This document shows positions 10,001 to 18,893 of a DNA stretch of 64,000 nucleotides, one piece after another (position 1 is the first letter of the stretch; every line of letters starts with the position of its first letter). The notes beneath the pieces were generated by a model. The model had not been told where the DNA came from and did no database searches. It saw only the letters and a list, made by a program, of their open reading frames with translations. The stretch lies in contig NZ_PIOB01000009.1 of assembly GCF_002909255.1 (NCBI RefSeq), forward strand, positions 1-64,000, read 5' to 3'. A program made the position numbers and the translations under genes. The DNA is from Arenibacter hampyeongensis. Its GTDB lineage: Bacteria; Bacteroidota; Bacteroidia; Flavobacteriales; Flavobacteriaceae.

Positions 10001-11294
10001 TGATCAAGACGCACTCGAAAAAATTTTAAATAATCTATTGTCCAACGCTTTTAAATTTACCCCTGAAAATGGGATTATAAGCATAAAAATTTCAGAGGAA
10101 AGCAAATTGGATATCCATGGCATATTAAATGCACAAACACTTAATCTGGGTACCCTAATAATTCAGGTCCAAGATTCCGGAATTGGTATTACACCTGACA
10201 GGTTGGACAGTATTTTTAAGAGGTTTTATGTTGAGAAAGATGATAAAAAACTTAATCCGGAAGGCGCTGGAATTGGGCTTTCTTTTACAAAAAGTCTTGT
10301 TGAACTACACCAAGGAAAAATAGATATTTTCAGTGAACCCAACGAAGGGACCAATTTCATAGTTCGCCTACCCATTGCAAAAGTAGCTTATGAAGACAAT
10401 CCGGAAATTACTTGCAAAGAAGTTGATGATAGCGATTACTTAATGCGCTCAACAGAGGCAGAATATTTTGCTATTGGTATAAACGATGAAATGGAAGATT
10501 CCAATATATCCAAATCCAGATCAAAATTACCAGTACTATTAATAGTTGATGATAATGCTGATATTAGGGCTTTTATTATACAGACCTTGGGTGATAGCTA
10601 CACTGTTTTTGAAGCTGAAAACGGAGCAGTGGGCTTACAAATGGCCAATAGATTAATTCCAAATATAATATTAACAGATGTTATTATGCCTGTAATGGAT
10701 GGAATTGAGTTATGTGGAATTTTAAAATCAAAAAAAGAAACCAGTCATATTCCAATTGTAATGCTTACTGCAAAATCGTCGGAAGAAAGTGAGATTGAAG
10801 GACTTATCAAAGGTGCGGACGACTATATTTCCAAACCTTTTTCCATAGATTCCTTGCGTCTCAAATTAACAAATATCATTAAGACCAGGGAAGAGCTGAG
10901 AAAACGATTCAATAGGGATATCAATCTTAATCCCACAGACGTTACCGTAACCTCCGCCGATGAGACCTTTCTGCAATTGGCAATAGACACGGTAGAAAAA
11001 CATATGATGAACACAGATTTCAGTGTCGAAATGTTGGTCAAGGAAATGGGAATTAGCCGAAGTAACCTCTACCTTAAATTCAAAGAGCTCACAGGTTTAT
11101 CCTCCAGCGAATTTATTCGTAACATTCGTTTAAAAAGAGCGGTGCAATTATTGGAAAAGAGCGATATGTCCGTAAAGGAGATTATGTATATGACCGGCTT
11201 TAATACAGCCTCCTACTTTTCCAAATGTTTTAAAAAGCAGTTTGGGGTTATTCCAAGTGAATATTTAAATCAACAAAGTTTACAATCAAAATAA
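7038..11294 (+). CDS. Hybrid two-component system sensor kinase/response regulator (HTCS)
   Basis: This 1418-residue protein joins all parts of a two-component system and is the usual regulator of Bacteroidota glycan loci. A signal peptide is followed by a periplasmic two-propeller sensor made of many Reg_prop repeats of the WIGT..GGGLN type (residues about 30-730) and a Y_Y_Y domain. A transmembrane helix lies near residues 826-848. The kinase core has the phospho-acceptor His884 in the motif NISHEFKTPLT, then an ATPase domain with GIGLS. A receiver domain carries the phospho-acceptor Asp1214 in LTDVIMPVMDG and a conserved Lys in SKPFS. The C-terminus is an AraC helix-turn-helix domain. It is expected to bind a breakdown oligosaccharide and activate the SusCD and enzyme genes nearby. 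Length and domain order are normal. Confidence 0.95.
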   Translation: MSFKIDSKVGYKRIWGVVFLLSSLFGVSQDMINFEHITTDNGLSQSDINAIYQDKKGFMWFATHDGLNKYDGYDFTIYKPQINQPQSISSNLIFDIVGDKDDNLWIGTTGKGLNYFNRSTEKFTRFLHDEDNIGSLSSDHVINVLLDSRNQLWVGTRKGLNMLDLTKMKDSAVFEHYYPEISSKEILSRANSINSLFEDDKGQIWVGTSQELFKLSRDKNGDQYLQSVNDAIGLPKTRVECIGTDGFGRLLIGTGKGVYVHIEESVSAKVQKFHEGDFNTLLVDNNNHIWFGTNEGLLYFKNPNKDDVPKLENHFKYDSRNKFTLSKNIVKSLFLDKTGIIWVGTNGGGVNKYDPERKQFRHIRKTLDPNSLSYDKIRSMYEDSNGSLWIGTEGGGLNMLKKEFDDGTYNNFHVFADIQRTFALTEAFHNNRKILFVGAENEQGLYILDITNPHNIKEENIIEAEDVDTSVFSLLTDSQNNIWIGTYGSGVQRWVPTKNSMQYTKEIFVNSPSNPSSLPSNIVRNIYEDSKGNIWFGTGDGLCKLSFDQKGKNQPNFTVYKNSPKNKGSISHNYILAIRESSEGDLWIGTFGGGLNKLVQSDSNEFDSFISYSEEDGLPNNVIKGILEDNMGHLWLSTNQGLSKFNPKEVTFKNYDVNDGLQNNEFQELAALKRKDGEMLFGGINGFNSFYPEKITKNGFEAETVITNFSISNKPIRIDEEINGRIILNKSIAETKELQLKYRENNFAFEFASIHYAAPEKNVFAYMLEGFDKDWIQTSSEKRFATYTNIEPGWYTLKVKASNNDGIWDSTPSEVRIRVIPPWWRTNSAYVLYTLLFLGMLWLFWRYTFISTTKKHQLELEYLEKEKAEELQRIKLEFFTNISHEFKTPLTLIKGPLEYLQKNVGKLEKKTVLEQYGLMYKNTNYLMRLINQLLDFRKINQGKMHLVVRHGNILDFVKVVAEPFQFLARKQSIDFKIIADKDTIMSWFDQDALEKILNNLLSNAFKFTPENGIISIKISEESKLDIHGILNAQTLNLGTLIIQVQDSGIGITPDRLDSIFKRFYVEKDDKKLNPEGAGIGLSFTKSLVELHQGKIDIFSEPNEGTNFIVRLPIAKVAYEDNPEITCKEVDDSDYLMRSTEAEYFAIGINDEMEDSNISKSRSKLPVLLIVDDNADIRAFIIQTLGDSYTVFEAENGAVGLQMANRLIPNIILTDVIMPVMDGIELCGILKSKKETSHIPIVMLTAKSSEESEIEGLIKGADDYISKPFSIDSLRLKLTNIIKTREELRKRFNRDINLNPTDVTVTSADETFLQLAIDTVEKHMMNTDFSVEMLVKEMGISRSNLYLKFKELTGLSSSEFIRNIRLKRAVQLLEKSDMSVKEIMYMTGFNTASYFSKCFKKQFGVIPSEYLNQQSLQSK

Positions 11295-11412
11295 AAAGGA
11301 TGCATTACAAAAAGTAACACTAAAAACCATAAGTGGTATTTATTAAAACATATGTGGACCAACGAAAGCTTGAAATCCATTAATTTTATAAACAGAACCA
11401 AAAATTTGTATT

Positions 11413-13098
11413 TTGAAAAAACCCAATACTCCAACCGCATTTTTATTTGTATTAGTTGCCATATCCCTTTTCTCCTGTGGAGATAAAACGGCGAATCAGG
11501 AAACTACTAGACCCAATATAATATTCATCATGTCCGATGACCATACTACCCAGGGCTTCGGTATTTATGGAAGTAGGCTGGCGGAACTGAATCCGACCCC
11601 AAACCTGGACAAAATTGCCATGGAGGGAATAATATTTGACAATTGCTTTGTAAATAATGCAATTTGTACACCCAGTAGAGCGGCTATTATTTCCGGACAG
11701 AATTCACAGGCCAACGGAGTGATTGATCTAGAGGGTGCCATTGGCTTGGAAAAACAATATTTGCCAAAAGAGATGAAAAAATTGGGGTATCAAACGGCCA
11801 TAGTGGGAAAGTGGCACTTGCATGATGAGCCTGCAGCTTTTGATTATTATAAGGTTTTACCGGGCCAGGGAAATTATTTTGATCCGGAATTTCTTGTTAG
11901 AGGTGAAAAGTCATGGCCCCAAAATGTAGTTCAGACCAAGGGTCATTCTTCGGACAACATCATGGATATCACCCTGGATTATTTAAAAAACGAAAGAGAC
12001 CCCAACAAACCGTTCTTCCTAATGCATCACTTTAAGGCTCCGCATGATGATTTTGAATATGCGCCCAGATATGAGGACTATTTGGCCGACACTTTTATTC
12101 CTGAGCCGGAAAGTTTATATAACAACGGTAACAACGGTTCAGTTGCTACCAGAGGTAAGAACGATTCCCTTACGAGAATCATTGGGTCCTCGGTTTCACA
12201 CCGCAATCTAATACGCCATCAGGCGAACAATATATATTGGAATGATACCACGGTATATAAAAAATATAGAAATGCAAGGGACATAGCCCCATCGGAATAT
12301 GTAAAGTGGGAAATGGCAAGTGATGAAAAAGAGTACACCAGCAAAGTCTACCAAGATTATTTAAAGAAATACCTGCGATGTGTCAAGGGCGTGGATGATA
12401 ACGTAAAGCGACTATTGGATTATTTGGAGCAGGAAGGGTTATTGGAAAATACCATTATTGTATATACCGGGGACCAAGGATTTATGTTGGGCGAGCACGA
12501 TTATATAGACAAAAGATGGATGTATGAAGAATCTATGCGTATGCCATTTTTTGTAAGATATCCTAAATCCATTGAAGCTAGAACCCGCACCGATGCAATT
12601 ATCAACAATACAGATTTTGCGCCAACATTAATTGAAATGGCAGGGGGGAAGACCCCCGATTATATGCAAGGGCATAGTTTTAAAACCATTTTGGAAACCG
12701 GTAAGGAACCAGATAATTGGCAAAAATCTACCTACTATCGCTATTGGATGCATATGGCACACCGCCACCAAAATCCGGCCCACTTTGGAATAAGGACAAA
12801 AGATTATAAGTTAATATTTTTCTATGGGAAGTATTGGGTGGATACCGATGATCCAACTGCCACATGGAACAAGGATAGCTGGGGCAACGATTTTGCCAAT
12901 CACACCCCTCCGGCCTGGGAGTTCTATGACCTTAAAAAAGACCCCAAGGAAATGAACAATGCCTATGGGGAAGTTGCGTATAAGGATGTCATTGCCGATT
13001 TAAAGCAACAGTTAGCTAAACAAAGGGAAGATTTAAACGAGACCGATGTCAATTATCCGCACATTCAAAAAGTAATCGACGCGCATTGGAATGATTAA
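11413..13098 (+). CDS. S1-family lipoprotein sulfatase
   Basis: The 561-residue product is a formylglycine-dependent sulfatase that removes sulfate esters from polysaccharides. The start is a TTG codon: it is the only one that preserves the lipoprotein signal peptide with Cys22 (LFSC), and the next Met lies inside the catalytic core (IMSDDH). Metal-ligand motif SDDH is near residue 38. The modification motif is Cys85-Thr-Pro-Ser-Arg, the CxPSR signature that an anaerobic-type or FGE maturase converts to formylglycine. GKWHLHD and YTGDQGFMLGEHD are further active-site segments. It is presumably lipid-anchored in the outer membrane or periplasm. The gene follows the hybrid regulator and precedes the broken GH43-like gene, so it belongs to the sulfated-glycan locus. 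The sulfate position attacked is not predictable here. Confidence 0.92.
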   Translation: MKKPNTPTAFLFVLVAISLFSCGDKTANQETTRPNIIFIMSDDHTTQGFGIYGSRLAELNPTPNLDKIAMEGIIFDNCFVNNAICTPSRAAIISGQNSQANGVIDLEGAIGLEKQYLPKEMKKLGYQTAIVGKWHLHDEPAAFDYYKVLPGQGNYFDPEFLVRGEKSWPQNVVQTKGHSSDNIMDITLDYLKNERDPNKPFFLMHHFKAPHDDFEYAPRYEDYLADTFIPEPESLYNNGNNGSVATRGKNDSLTRIIGSSVSHRNLIRHQANNIYWNDTTVYKKYRNARDIAPSEYVKWEMASDEKEYTSKVYQDYLKKYLRCVKGVDDNVKRLLDYLEQEGLLENTIIVYTGDQGFMLGEHDYIDKRWMYEESMRMPFFVRYPKSIEARTRTDAIINNTDFAPTLIEMAGGKTPDYMQGHSFKTILETGKEPDNWQKSTYYRYWMHMAHRHQNPAHFGIRTKDYKLIFFYGKYWVDTDDPTATWNKDSWGNDFANHTPPAWEFYDLKKDPKEMNNAYGEVAYKDVIADLKQQLAKQREDLNETDVNYPHIQKVIDAHWND

Positions 13099-13246
13099 AA
13101 GTAACAAACCCATCCCTTAATCAAACTAAATAAGATAAATACAACAGCTTAATATTATACGACCTTATTTTTTATGGGTCCCTTTAAGGGTATGGGCCGC
13201 ACGTCAATAAAATTAGGTCTAAAACTCGCTAATAACAACAAACAAG

Positions 13247-14240
13247 ATGCAACCAAAACCACTTCTTTTTTTTGGCATTATCTATGTCAATGTTTTCAAG
13301 CGGGCTTATCGCCCAGAACAATATATTTGTACCCAGACAGGACAATGAATTCGTAAGGATTTACAAACCGGATGGAGACTGCTTTTTTGGACCAGACACT
13401 CCCAACCTAAGGGAGGGTAAATGGTATGATGAATGGGTGCCCAATGACCATACTTTCGTAAAGGCCGATGACGGCAAGTGGCATATTTTTGGCATAACCC
13501 ACCCCCTTGTTGAAACCAAACCACTGAACAAAGGTATTCATGAAGGGGAATATGCTTCCTTTCATGCAGTGTCGGCAGCAACGAGTTTTAAAGAATCAAT
13601 TAAAGAACACCACTATAATGATTTGCCAAAGATATTGGCACCAAAGGATCGGCCAAGTGAAATACCTGCAAATCATGCACCATACATTATAAGAAAAGAC
13701 AGTCTATATCAGATGGTCTACGGTCACAGTCCAATTCGCTTGGCGGTTTCATCCAATTTATAGGATTGGGAGCCAAAAGGCGAACTCTTTTCCGACCCTG
13801 ATGGAGCCCGTGACCCTAATATACTACTCTATAAAGGAACGTATTATTTAACCTACTGTTCCATTAAAAGTGTCCGAATGGTCACATCCAATGACTTGAT
13901 ACATTGGAGCAAACCCAAAACAATTCTTAAAACCAATAAGTTTGACCCAGAATCGCCTTCATTGATTTTTTACAAGAACACCTTTTACCTATTTGTTTGT
14001 GCATGGGAAGATGATTGGGATGGTACCGATATTCAAGGAGCATATACCCATAAAGCTTACGTATATAATTCAAATGATTTGTCCGATTTTGGTACTGATA
14101 ATGAAAAAGAAATTACGGTTCTAAATTCTCATGCCCCGGAAATCTTTCAAGGAGAAGATGGCCAATGGTACATTTCCAGTGTGGAATGGCCTTATAGAGG
14201 GGTCAGTATTGATAAATTGACTTGGGAAGTTCAGAGATAA
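13247..14240 (+). pseudogene. Broken GH43-like five-bladed propeller glycosidase
   Basis: The sequence reads as a GH43-type or related five-bladed beta-propeller glycosidase (segments such as PNDHTFVKADDGKWHIFG and DPNILLYKGTYYLTYC), with two disruptions. Translation from the ATG at 13247 gives the start of a signal peptide, but a run of eight T at 13266-13273 moves it out of frame. Seven T would join it to ALSMSMFSSGLIAQ and give a perfect leader. An in-frame TAG at 13761-13763 then splits the body, and the same frame continues with DWEPKGELFSDPDGARDPN to the stop at 14240. The homopolymer change could be a sequencing error; the amber codon is less likely to be. Exact family (GH43 or GH117-like) and substrate are uncertain. 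Confidence 0.8.
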
Positions 14241-14298
14241 TATATAGAGCCAATTGAAAAATATGGCTGCTAATTTCAACCGTAGTCCAGTTTTGCTA

Positions 14299-15858
14299 TT
14301 ATTGAATCTTAAAGACAAAGGCATGGGAACCTACCTTCTGTTTGGGCAGTTTTATTCTTAAGCCATCTATATCAATTGTATAATCCAAAATCCCTTTATT
14401 CCCTAGCAGTTTTATGCTCTTAATAGTTTTTGTGTAAAGCGTATTTCCTTTTTTAAGGGAACTAATGATCAATTCACCGTGCTCTGGCCAATCAAGCGCT
14501 ATGGCGTACAGGATTTCGCCCTTAGTGGTAAACCTAATATCCTTGGCCGTATTGTCGGGATTCTTTTCCTCACTTAAATGTCCTTCTGTAACTTCGGCTT
14601 CTCCTTCCCCATAAATTTTAAACGTTCTGGTGCCATATATGGCCTCACCGTTTATCTTTAGCCATTGGCCCATCTCCAAAAGTCGTTCTTTTACGGGCAG
14701 CGGTATTTCTCCATTGGCCTTGGGAGTAATGTTCAGGAGAACGGCCCCATTTTTGCTAACCACATCCACTAAAAAATCAATTAATCTGTTGGTGGTTTTG
14801 TAATTCGGATTCTTGATATGGCTCCAGGAATTCCAATCTATGGAATCGTCTGTCAACCATGGATAGTCCCTCATCTCACTCATACGTGAACGTTCTAGGT
14901 CAAGTATGGCGGAACCTTTTGCGAAATCGTAGAATTTATAAGTAGAAACTACTTCTTGTTCGTTCTTAGCAGCGTGATTGTAATAGTATTTCAGGAATTC
15001 TTTTCGGTATTGCTCCCCAATAACGTCCATTTTATTATCAAACCATACCAAATCTGGATTGTACTTGTCAATGATTTCTTTCAAACGTGCCAACCATTCG
15101 GAATTGAAAGCATCATCGGCCATAGGATAATATCGCATAACCCCTTCGTCGATTTCATGTGGATTGGGTGGGTATTGAAAATCACCTTTTTTTAGTTTTG
15201 GACCGTAGAGTCCAGCATATTCCGGGTTGGAGGCATCGGTGGTTTTGTCCCAAGTGGGGAACCACCCCAGCAACCAATGGCGGTGGAAAGTAGCAATAAA
15301 TTTCATATCCCGTTTGCGGATCTCCACCGACAATTCACCCATGATGTCCCTTTTTGGCCCCATTTCCTTCGCATCCCAGTGTGTAAGATCACTGTCCCAC
15401 ATGGCAAAACCATCGGCGTGTTCGGAAACAGGTCCTGCAAATTTTGCCCCGGCCTTTTGAAAAAGATCTGCCCATTCGGCAGCATTGAACTTTTCGGCTG
15501 TGAACAAAGGAATAAAATCTTTATAGCCAAACTTATCCAACGGACCATAAGTATTCACATGATGATCATAGTATTCACTTGCCTTTCCGTTTTTAGCCTC
15601 TGGATTGTCTTTATTAACATACATCCAATGTGAGTACCATTCATTTTTAAATTCGGGAACCGAGTAGGGTCCCCAATGACAATATATCCCAAATTTAGCG
15701 TCCAGAAACCATTCTGGATTTTCATGTTTGGTCAGGGATTCCCAATCCGCTTGGTAAGGGGTATTTTGTCCTTTACCAACAAGGCAAAAAAATAGCAGAA
15801 ATATAGCCAAGTTACATCTGCCTTTTGTTATCTGTTCAAAAGAATTCTTGCTTTCCAT
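14299..15858 (-). CDS. GH29 alpha-L-fucosidase, full length
   Basis: This 519-residue enzyme of family GH29 hydrolyses terminal alpha-L-fucose by a retaining mechanism. A hydrophobic leader (residues about 15-30) indicates export. The N-terminal catalytic segment AKFGIYCHWGPYS carries the substrate-binding His, EHADGF is the next active-site motif, and DLVWFDNK presents the expected nucleophile Asp274. A C-terminal beta-sandwich follows the barrel. It is the last gene of the minus-strand fucose cluster, separated by 377 bases from the mutarotase gene. The presence of both this and a second, shortened GH29 nearby suggests different linkages or a duplication. The length is typical. Confidence 0.93.
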   Translation of the reverse strand: MESKNSFEQITKGRCNLAIFLLFFCLVGKGQNTPYQADWESLTKHENPEWFLDAKFGIYCHWGPYSVPEFKNEWYSHWMYVNKDNPEAKNGKASEYYDHHVNTYGPLDKFGYKDFIPLFTAEKFNAAEWADLFQKAGAKFAGPVSEHADGFAMWDSDLTHWDAKEMGPKRDIMGELSVEIRKRDMKFIATFHRHWLLGWFPTWDKTTDASNPEYAGLYGPKLKKGDFQYPPNPHEIDEGVMRYYPMADDAFNSEWLARLKEIIDKYNPDLVWFDNKMDVIGEQYRKEFLKYYYNHAAKNEQEVVSTYKFYDFAKGSAILDLERSRMSEMRDYPWLTDDSIDWNSWSHIKNPNYKTTNRLIDFLVDVVSKNGAVLLNITPKANGEIPLPVKERLLEMGQWLKINGEAIYGTRTFKIYGEGEAEVTEGHLSEEKNPDNTAKDIRFTTKGEILYAIALDWPEHGELIISSLKKGNTLYTKTIKSIKLLGNKGILDYTIDIDGLRIKLPKQKVGSHAFVFKIQ

Positions 15859-16235
15859 TTTCGGTAATTAAATAAATGATTTAATAGATATATTGCTTTG
15901 TCTCTGAATGTTACCCTTACAACCCAAATCCAGGTCTAAGTGTAAATTTGTCCCGCGATTATTCAGAAAACAACTTTATAAAGAACTATAAATTTAATTT
16001 AATGGAGGATAGGTAATGGTTAAAAAGACAATACAAATGGTTAAAATTAAGGGCAGACCTCTAATTTTACGTGCGCTGGATGGCCGACAACTCGACTAGC
16101 TAATTTGGTCCAGCTTTTTGTGAACAGATCCGCCCGTTTATAGGTACGCAATTTTTGGTTTATAATGAGTCAAAAAAAATGAAAACCATATTTCAACTTT
16201 GAATTTTCATTACAACTAATTTTTGTTAATGTGGA
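15859..16235. other. Intergenic gap between fucosidase and mutarotase genes
   Basis: No gene is supported. The gap is long enough to hold a promoter for the minus-strand fucosidase gene, but I could not identify its elements with confidence. The section 16050-16140 is richer in GC than its flanks and unexplained. Confidence 0.4.
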
Positions 16236-16580
16236 TTATACCAATTGGAAAACCTGTTCCATGGGCACCCATTTTTCACCATCTTTTGCCCAAGGAAGTG
16301 CTTTTTGATATTTCCACATCAGTTCTTCCCATTCTTGTACTTTGGGGTTAGCGACATCCAGTCTTGCCTTTTTAATGGGGTCAAAGGTGTCGTCCACGTC
16401 CATGATCATGAACATTCTATTTCCTGTAAGATAAATCTGGAGATCTATAATGCCCCCATCTTTGATGCTTTTGGTTATTTCGGGCCAAGCATTCCCTTTG
16501 GCGTGGTACTGCTTATATTCTTCAATTAGTCTAGGATTGTCCTTGAGGTCGCAGGAAAAGCATAGTCTCTGGATTTTCAT
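16236..16580 (-). CDS. L-fucose/L-rhamnose mutarotase family protein
   Basis: The 114-residue product belongs to the small dimeric alpha/beta-barrel family of L-rhamnose mutarotases (PF05336), some members of which act on L-fucose. It would speed the interconversion of alpha and beta pyranose forms so that the following dehydrogenase gets its preferred anomer. Features are the segments CSCDLKDNPRLIEEYKQYH and IYLTGNRMFMIMDVDD, which line the sugar pocket in the family. Its start codon overlaps the end of the fucP gene by four bases (ATGA), so translation is probably coupled. The context with FucP and GH29 favours L-fucose over L-rhamnose; this is inference. Confidence 0.85.
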   Translation of the reverse strand: MKIQRLCFSCDLKDNPRLIEEYKQYHAKGNAWPEITKSIKDGGIIDLQIYLTGNRMFMIMDVDDTFDPIKKARLDVANPKVQEWEELMWKYQKALPWAKDGEKWVPMEQVFQLV

Positions 16581-17905
16581 TGGGCGTTTTTTTGAGGTTT
16601 GTAACTATTATAACCGTACCAGGCCACCACCGCCAAGCAGATCATTGGCAGTAAAAAAGAAAATTTAACCTCGGGAATAAAACCCAGCACCTGTACATCG
16701 GCAAAACCGTCACCGCCCCAATCCAGGATACTGCCCTGTAGTACGGGCATCAATGCGCCGCCAACAATGGCCATGACCAGGCCTGCAGAACCAATTTTGG
16801 CCTCATCGCCCATATCCTTAAGCGCTATACCGTAAATAGTCGGGAACATTATAGACATAAATATGGATATAGCTACAAGAGAAATCAGCCCTACCATTCC
16901 GGGCAAAAAGATTGCTCCGGCGGACATAATAACCCCGCCAATGCCGAACAACATCAAGAGTTTTGCCGGATCAATTTTCTTCATAAGCAAGGTGCCGATC
17001 CACCTACCTATTAAAAAGATGACCATAGCGGCAACATTGAACCAAGTGGCGGTAAGCTTATCATCCTCGGGAAGATTCTCGTTCATATGATCCACATACT
17101 GAAAAATATAGGTCCAGCACATAATTTGGGCACCAACGTAAAATGCCTGGGCCAAAACACCCTGTTTATATCGTTTGTTCTGTAACAAAGTTTTAAAGGA
17201 ATCCTTCAGATTAATTTTTTCAGATTCTGAGGTCTTCGGAATTTTGGTAAATATGATAATGCCCATAATAACCAAAACCACTATTCCCAAGGCGATATAG
17301 GGAACACTTATTATCCCCAGGTCATTTTCCCTGATTACCGCAAGTTCATCGGAAGTCATTGCATTGAACGCCTCGGCCGAATAATCGTCCGATCGAAGTG
17401 CCGAAATTACAAAGACCTGCGCGATGATCATCCCTGTTAGGGAACCCATAGGATTAAAGGCTTGTGCAAGGTTCAATCGCTGAGTGGCCGTCTCGCTGGC
17501 TCCCAATGAAAGTACCAGTGGGTTGGAGGTGGTCTCCAAAAATGCCAGGCCACAGGTCAATACCCAAAGTGATATCAAAAAAAAGGTATACTCCTCAAAG
17601 GCCGCCGCAGGATAGAACAAAAAGGCCCCGGTAGCATATAACAACAAACCAACCACTATACCGGACTTATAACTGTATTTCCTTATGAACAATGCCGCTG
17701 GAAGGGCCATAAAGAAATAGCCGAAATAAAAAGCGAACTGTACCAAAGATGCCTGCACATTGGTAAGTTCCGGCATTACCTTTTTAAAGGCAGAGACCAT
17801 TGGATTGGTAAGATCATTGGCAATCCCCCATAAGGCAAATAGCGAAGTGATGATGATAAAGGGGAACAATAGTTCTTTACTAACAACAGGTATTTTCTTG
17901 GTCAT
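16577..17905 (-). CDS. fucP: L-fucose:H+ symporter, FucP-type MFS permease
   Basis: This 442-residue major facilitator protein has about 12 membrane helices. It resembles the FucP branch: the opening ITSLFALWGIANDLTNPMV, then QFAFYFGYFFMALPAAL, includes the Asn and Gln/aromatic positions of fucose/proton symporters, and GLAFLETTSNPLVLSLG is the family signature of the fifth helix. It would bring free L-fucose released by the fucosidases through the inner membrane. It lies between the SDR gene (30-base gap) and the mutarotase gene (4-base overlap) in a minus-strand operon. Related permeases take up galactose or glucose, so the sugar is assigned from context. Confidence 0.88.
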   Translation of the reverse strand: MTKKIPVVSKELLFPFIIITSLFALWGIANDLTNPMVSAFKKVMPELTNVQASLVQFAFYFGYFFMALPAALFIRKYSYKSGIVVGLLLYATGAFLFYPAAAFEEYTFFLISLWVLTCGLAFLETTSNPLVLSLGASETATQRLNLAQAFNPMGSLTGMIIAQVFVISALRSDDYSAEAFNAMTSDELAVIRENDLGIISVPYIALGIVVLVIMGIIIFTKIPKTSESEKINLKDSFKTLLQNKRYKQGVLAQAFYVGAQIMCWTYIFQYVDHMNENLPEDDKLTATWFNVAAMVIFLIGRWIGTLLMKKIDPAKLLMLFGIGGVIMSAGAIFLPGMVGLISLVAISIFMSIMFPTIYGIALKDMGDEAKIGSAGLVMAIVGGALMPVLQGSILDWGGDGFADVQVLGFIPEVKFSFLLPMICLAVVAWYGYNSYKPQKNAQ

Positions 17906-17935
17906 TTTAATAGTCGGTTTTTTTATTGGTTTTAA

Positions 17936-18727
17936 TTACTCCGTTAATAGGGAACGGTCCAGGTGAACATAACCTCCATCCACTGTAATAAACTGCCCAG
18001 TGGTATGTGAGGATTTGTTGGATATGGCAAAAAGACAGGTGTCCGCAATTTCCTGAGGGGTGGTCATCCTGTTTTCGAACGGAATTTTCTTTACGATCGA
18101 TTTTAATTTTTCCTCCCCGTTCTCCAAGGTCTTGATCCAATTGTCATAGGCCGGGGTCCAACTCTCAGCAATAATAATGGCGTTTACCCTTATTCCATCC
18201 TTAATCAGGTCAACTGCCCATTCCCTGGTAAGCCCCAATACCCCGCCTTTGGAGGCCGCATAGCCGGAAGTACCTCCCTGTCCTGTCAGTCCTACCTTGG
18301 AACCAATATTAAGAATATTTCCCTTGGCTTTTCTTATATAGGGCAAACAATATTTGGTCATGGCAAAGAAACTTACGAGATTAAGTTTCAAGGACCACAT
18401 AAAGTCCTCAATGGAGGAGTCAAGTCCTGCGCCGTCGTTTACACCTACATTATTTATTAGGACGTCTATTCTACCGTATTTGGCCCCAATTTCCGCTACG
18501 GCCATTTCAATTTGTAGAGGATCGGAAAGATCGGTTTTGACAAAAATGGAATCTATTCCGCGTTCCCGTAATTCTTGGGCATATCCATATCCACGGTCGT
18601 TCCTACAAACAATAACGGGTATTGCCCCTTCATCGGCCAGGGTCTGTACTATGGTTTCCCCTATACTTCCCTTTATCCCAGCTGCCCCCGTGACCACTAC
18701 AATTTTGTCCTTTAATTCTAAATCCAT
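17936..18727 (-). CDS. SDR-family dehydrogenase, probable L-fucose dehydrogenase
   Basis: The 263-residue product is a classical short-chain dehydrogenase. The cofactor loop is TGAAGIKGSIGE near residue 14, NNVGVNDG is the second structural motif, and the catalytic set is Ser in NIGSKVG with Tyr and Lys in GYAASKGG. The C-terminus (GQFITVDGGYV) is typical. In flavobacterial fucose loci such an enzyme oxidises L-fucose to L-fucono-lactone in the non-phosphorylative pathway. The neighbours (FucP, mutarotase, Zn dehydrogenase) support that, but the lactonase, dehydratase and aldolase or hydrolase steps are not in this window. It could instead be the 2-keto-3-deoxyfuconate dehydrogenase. Confidence 0.85.
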   Translation of the reverse strand: MDLELKDKIVVVTGAAGIKGSIGETIVQTLADEGAIPVIVCRNDRGYGYAQELRERGIDSIFVKTDLSDPLQIEMAVAEIGAKYGRIDVLINNVGVNDGAGLDSSIEDFMWSLKLNLVSFFAMTKYCLPYIRKAKGNILNIGSKVGLTGQGGTSGYAASKGGVLGLTREWAVDLIKDGIRVNAIIIAESWTPAYDNWIKTLENGEEKLKSIVKKIPFENRMTTPQEIADTCLFAISNKSSHTTGQFITVDGGYVHLDRSLLTE

Positions 18728-18893
18728 TCCTATATTTTATAAAATTTGCCCTTCCTAAATTAAAAATAATCCAAGTATATTATTTATAAAGATCTGGTAA
18801 GCTCAATATCAAGATTACAGTATTTATAATAAGTATTACAATTATTCCATAATTGTACATTTTAATATGAGTAGGAGAGGACCTAACTAAATA

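Noticed and set aside
13761-13763. Amber codon read through as an amino acid
   Set aside because: No downstream signal or matching tRNA or pyl genes are visible, and the gene has a second disruption.
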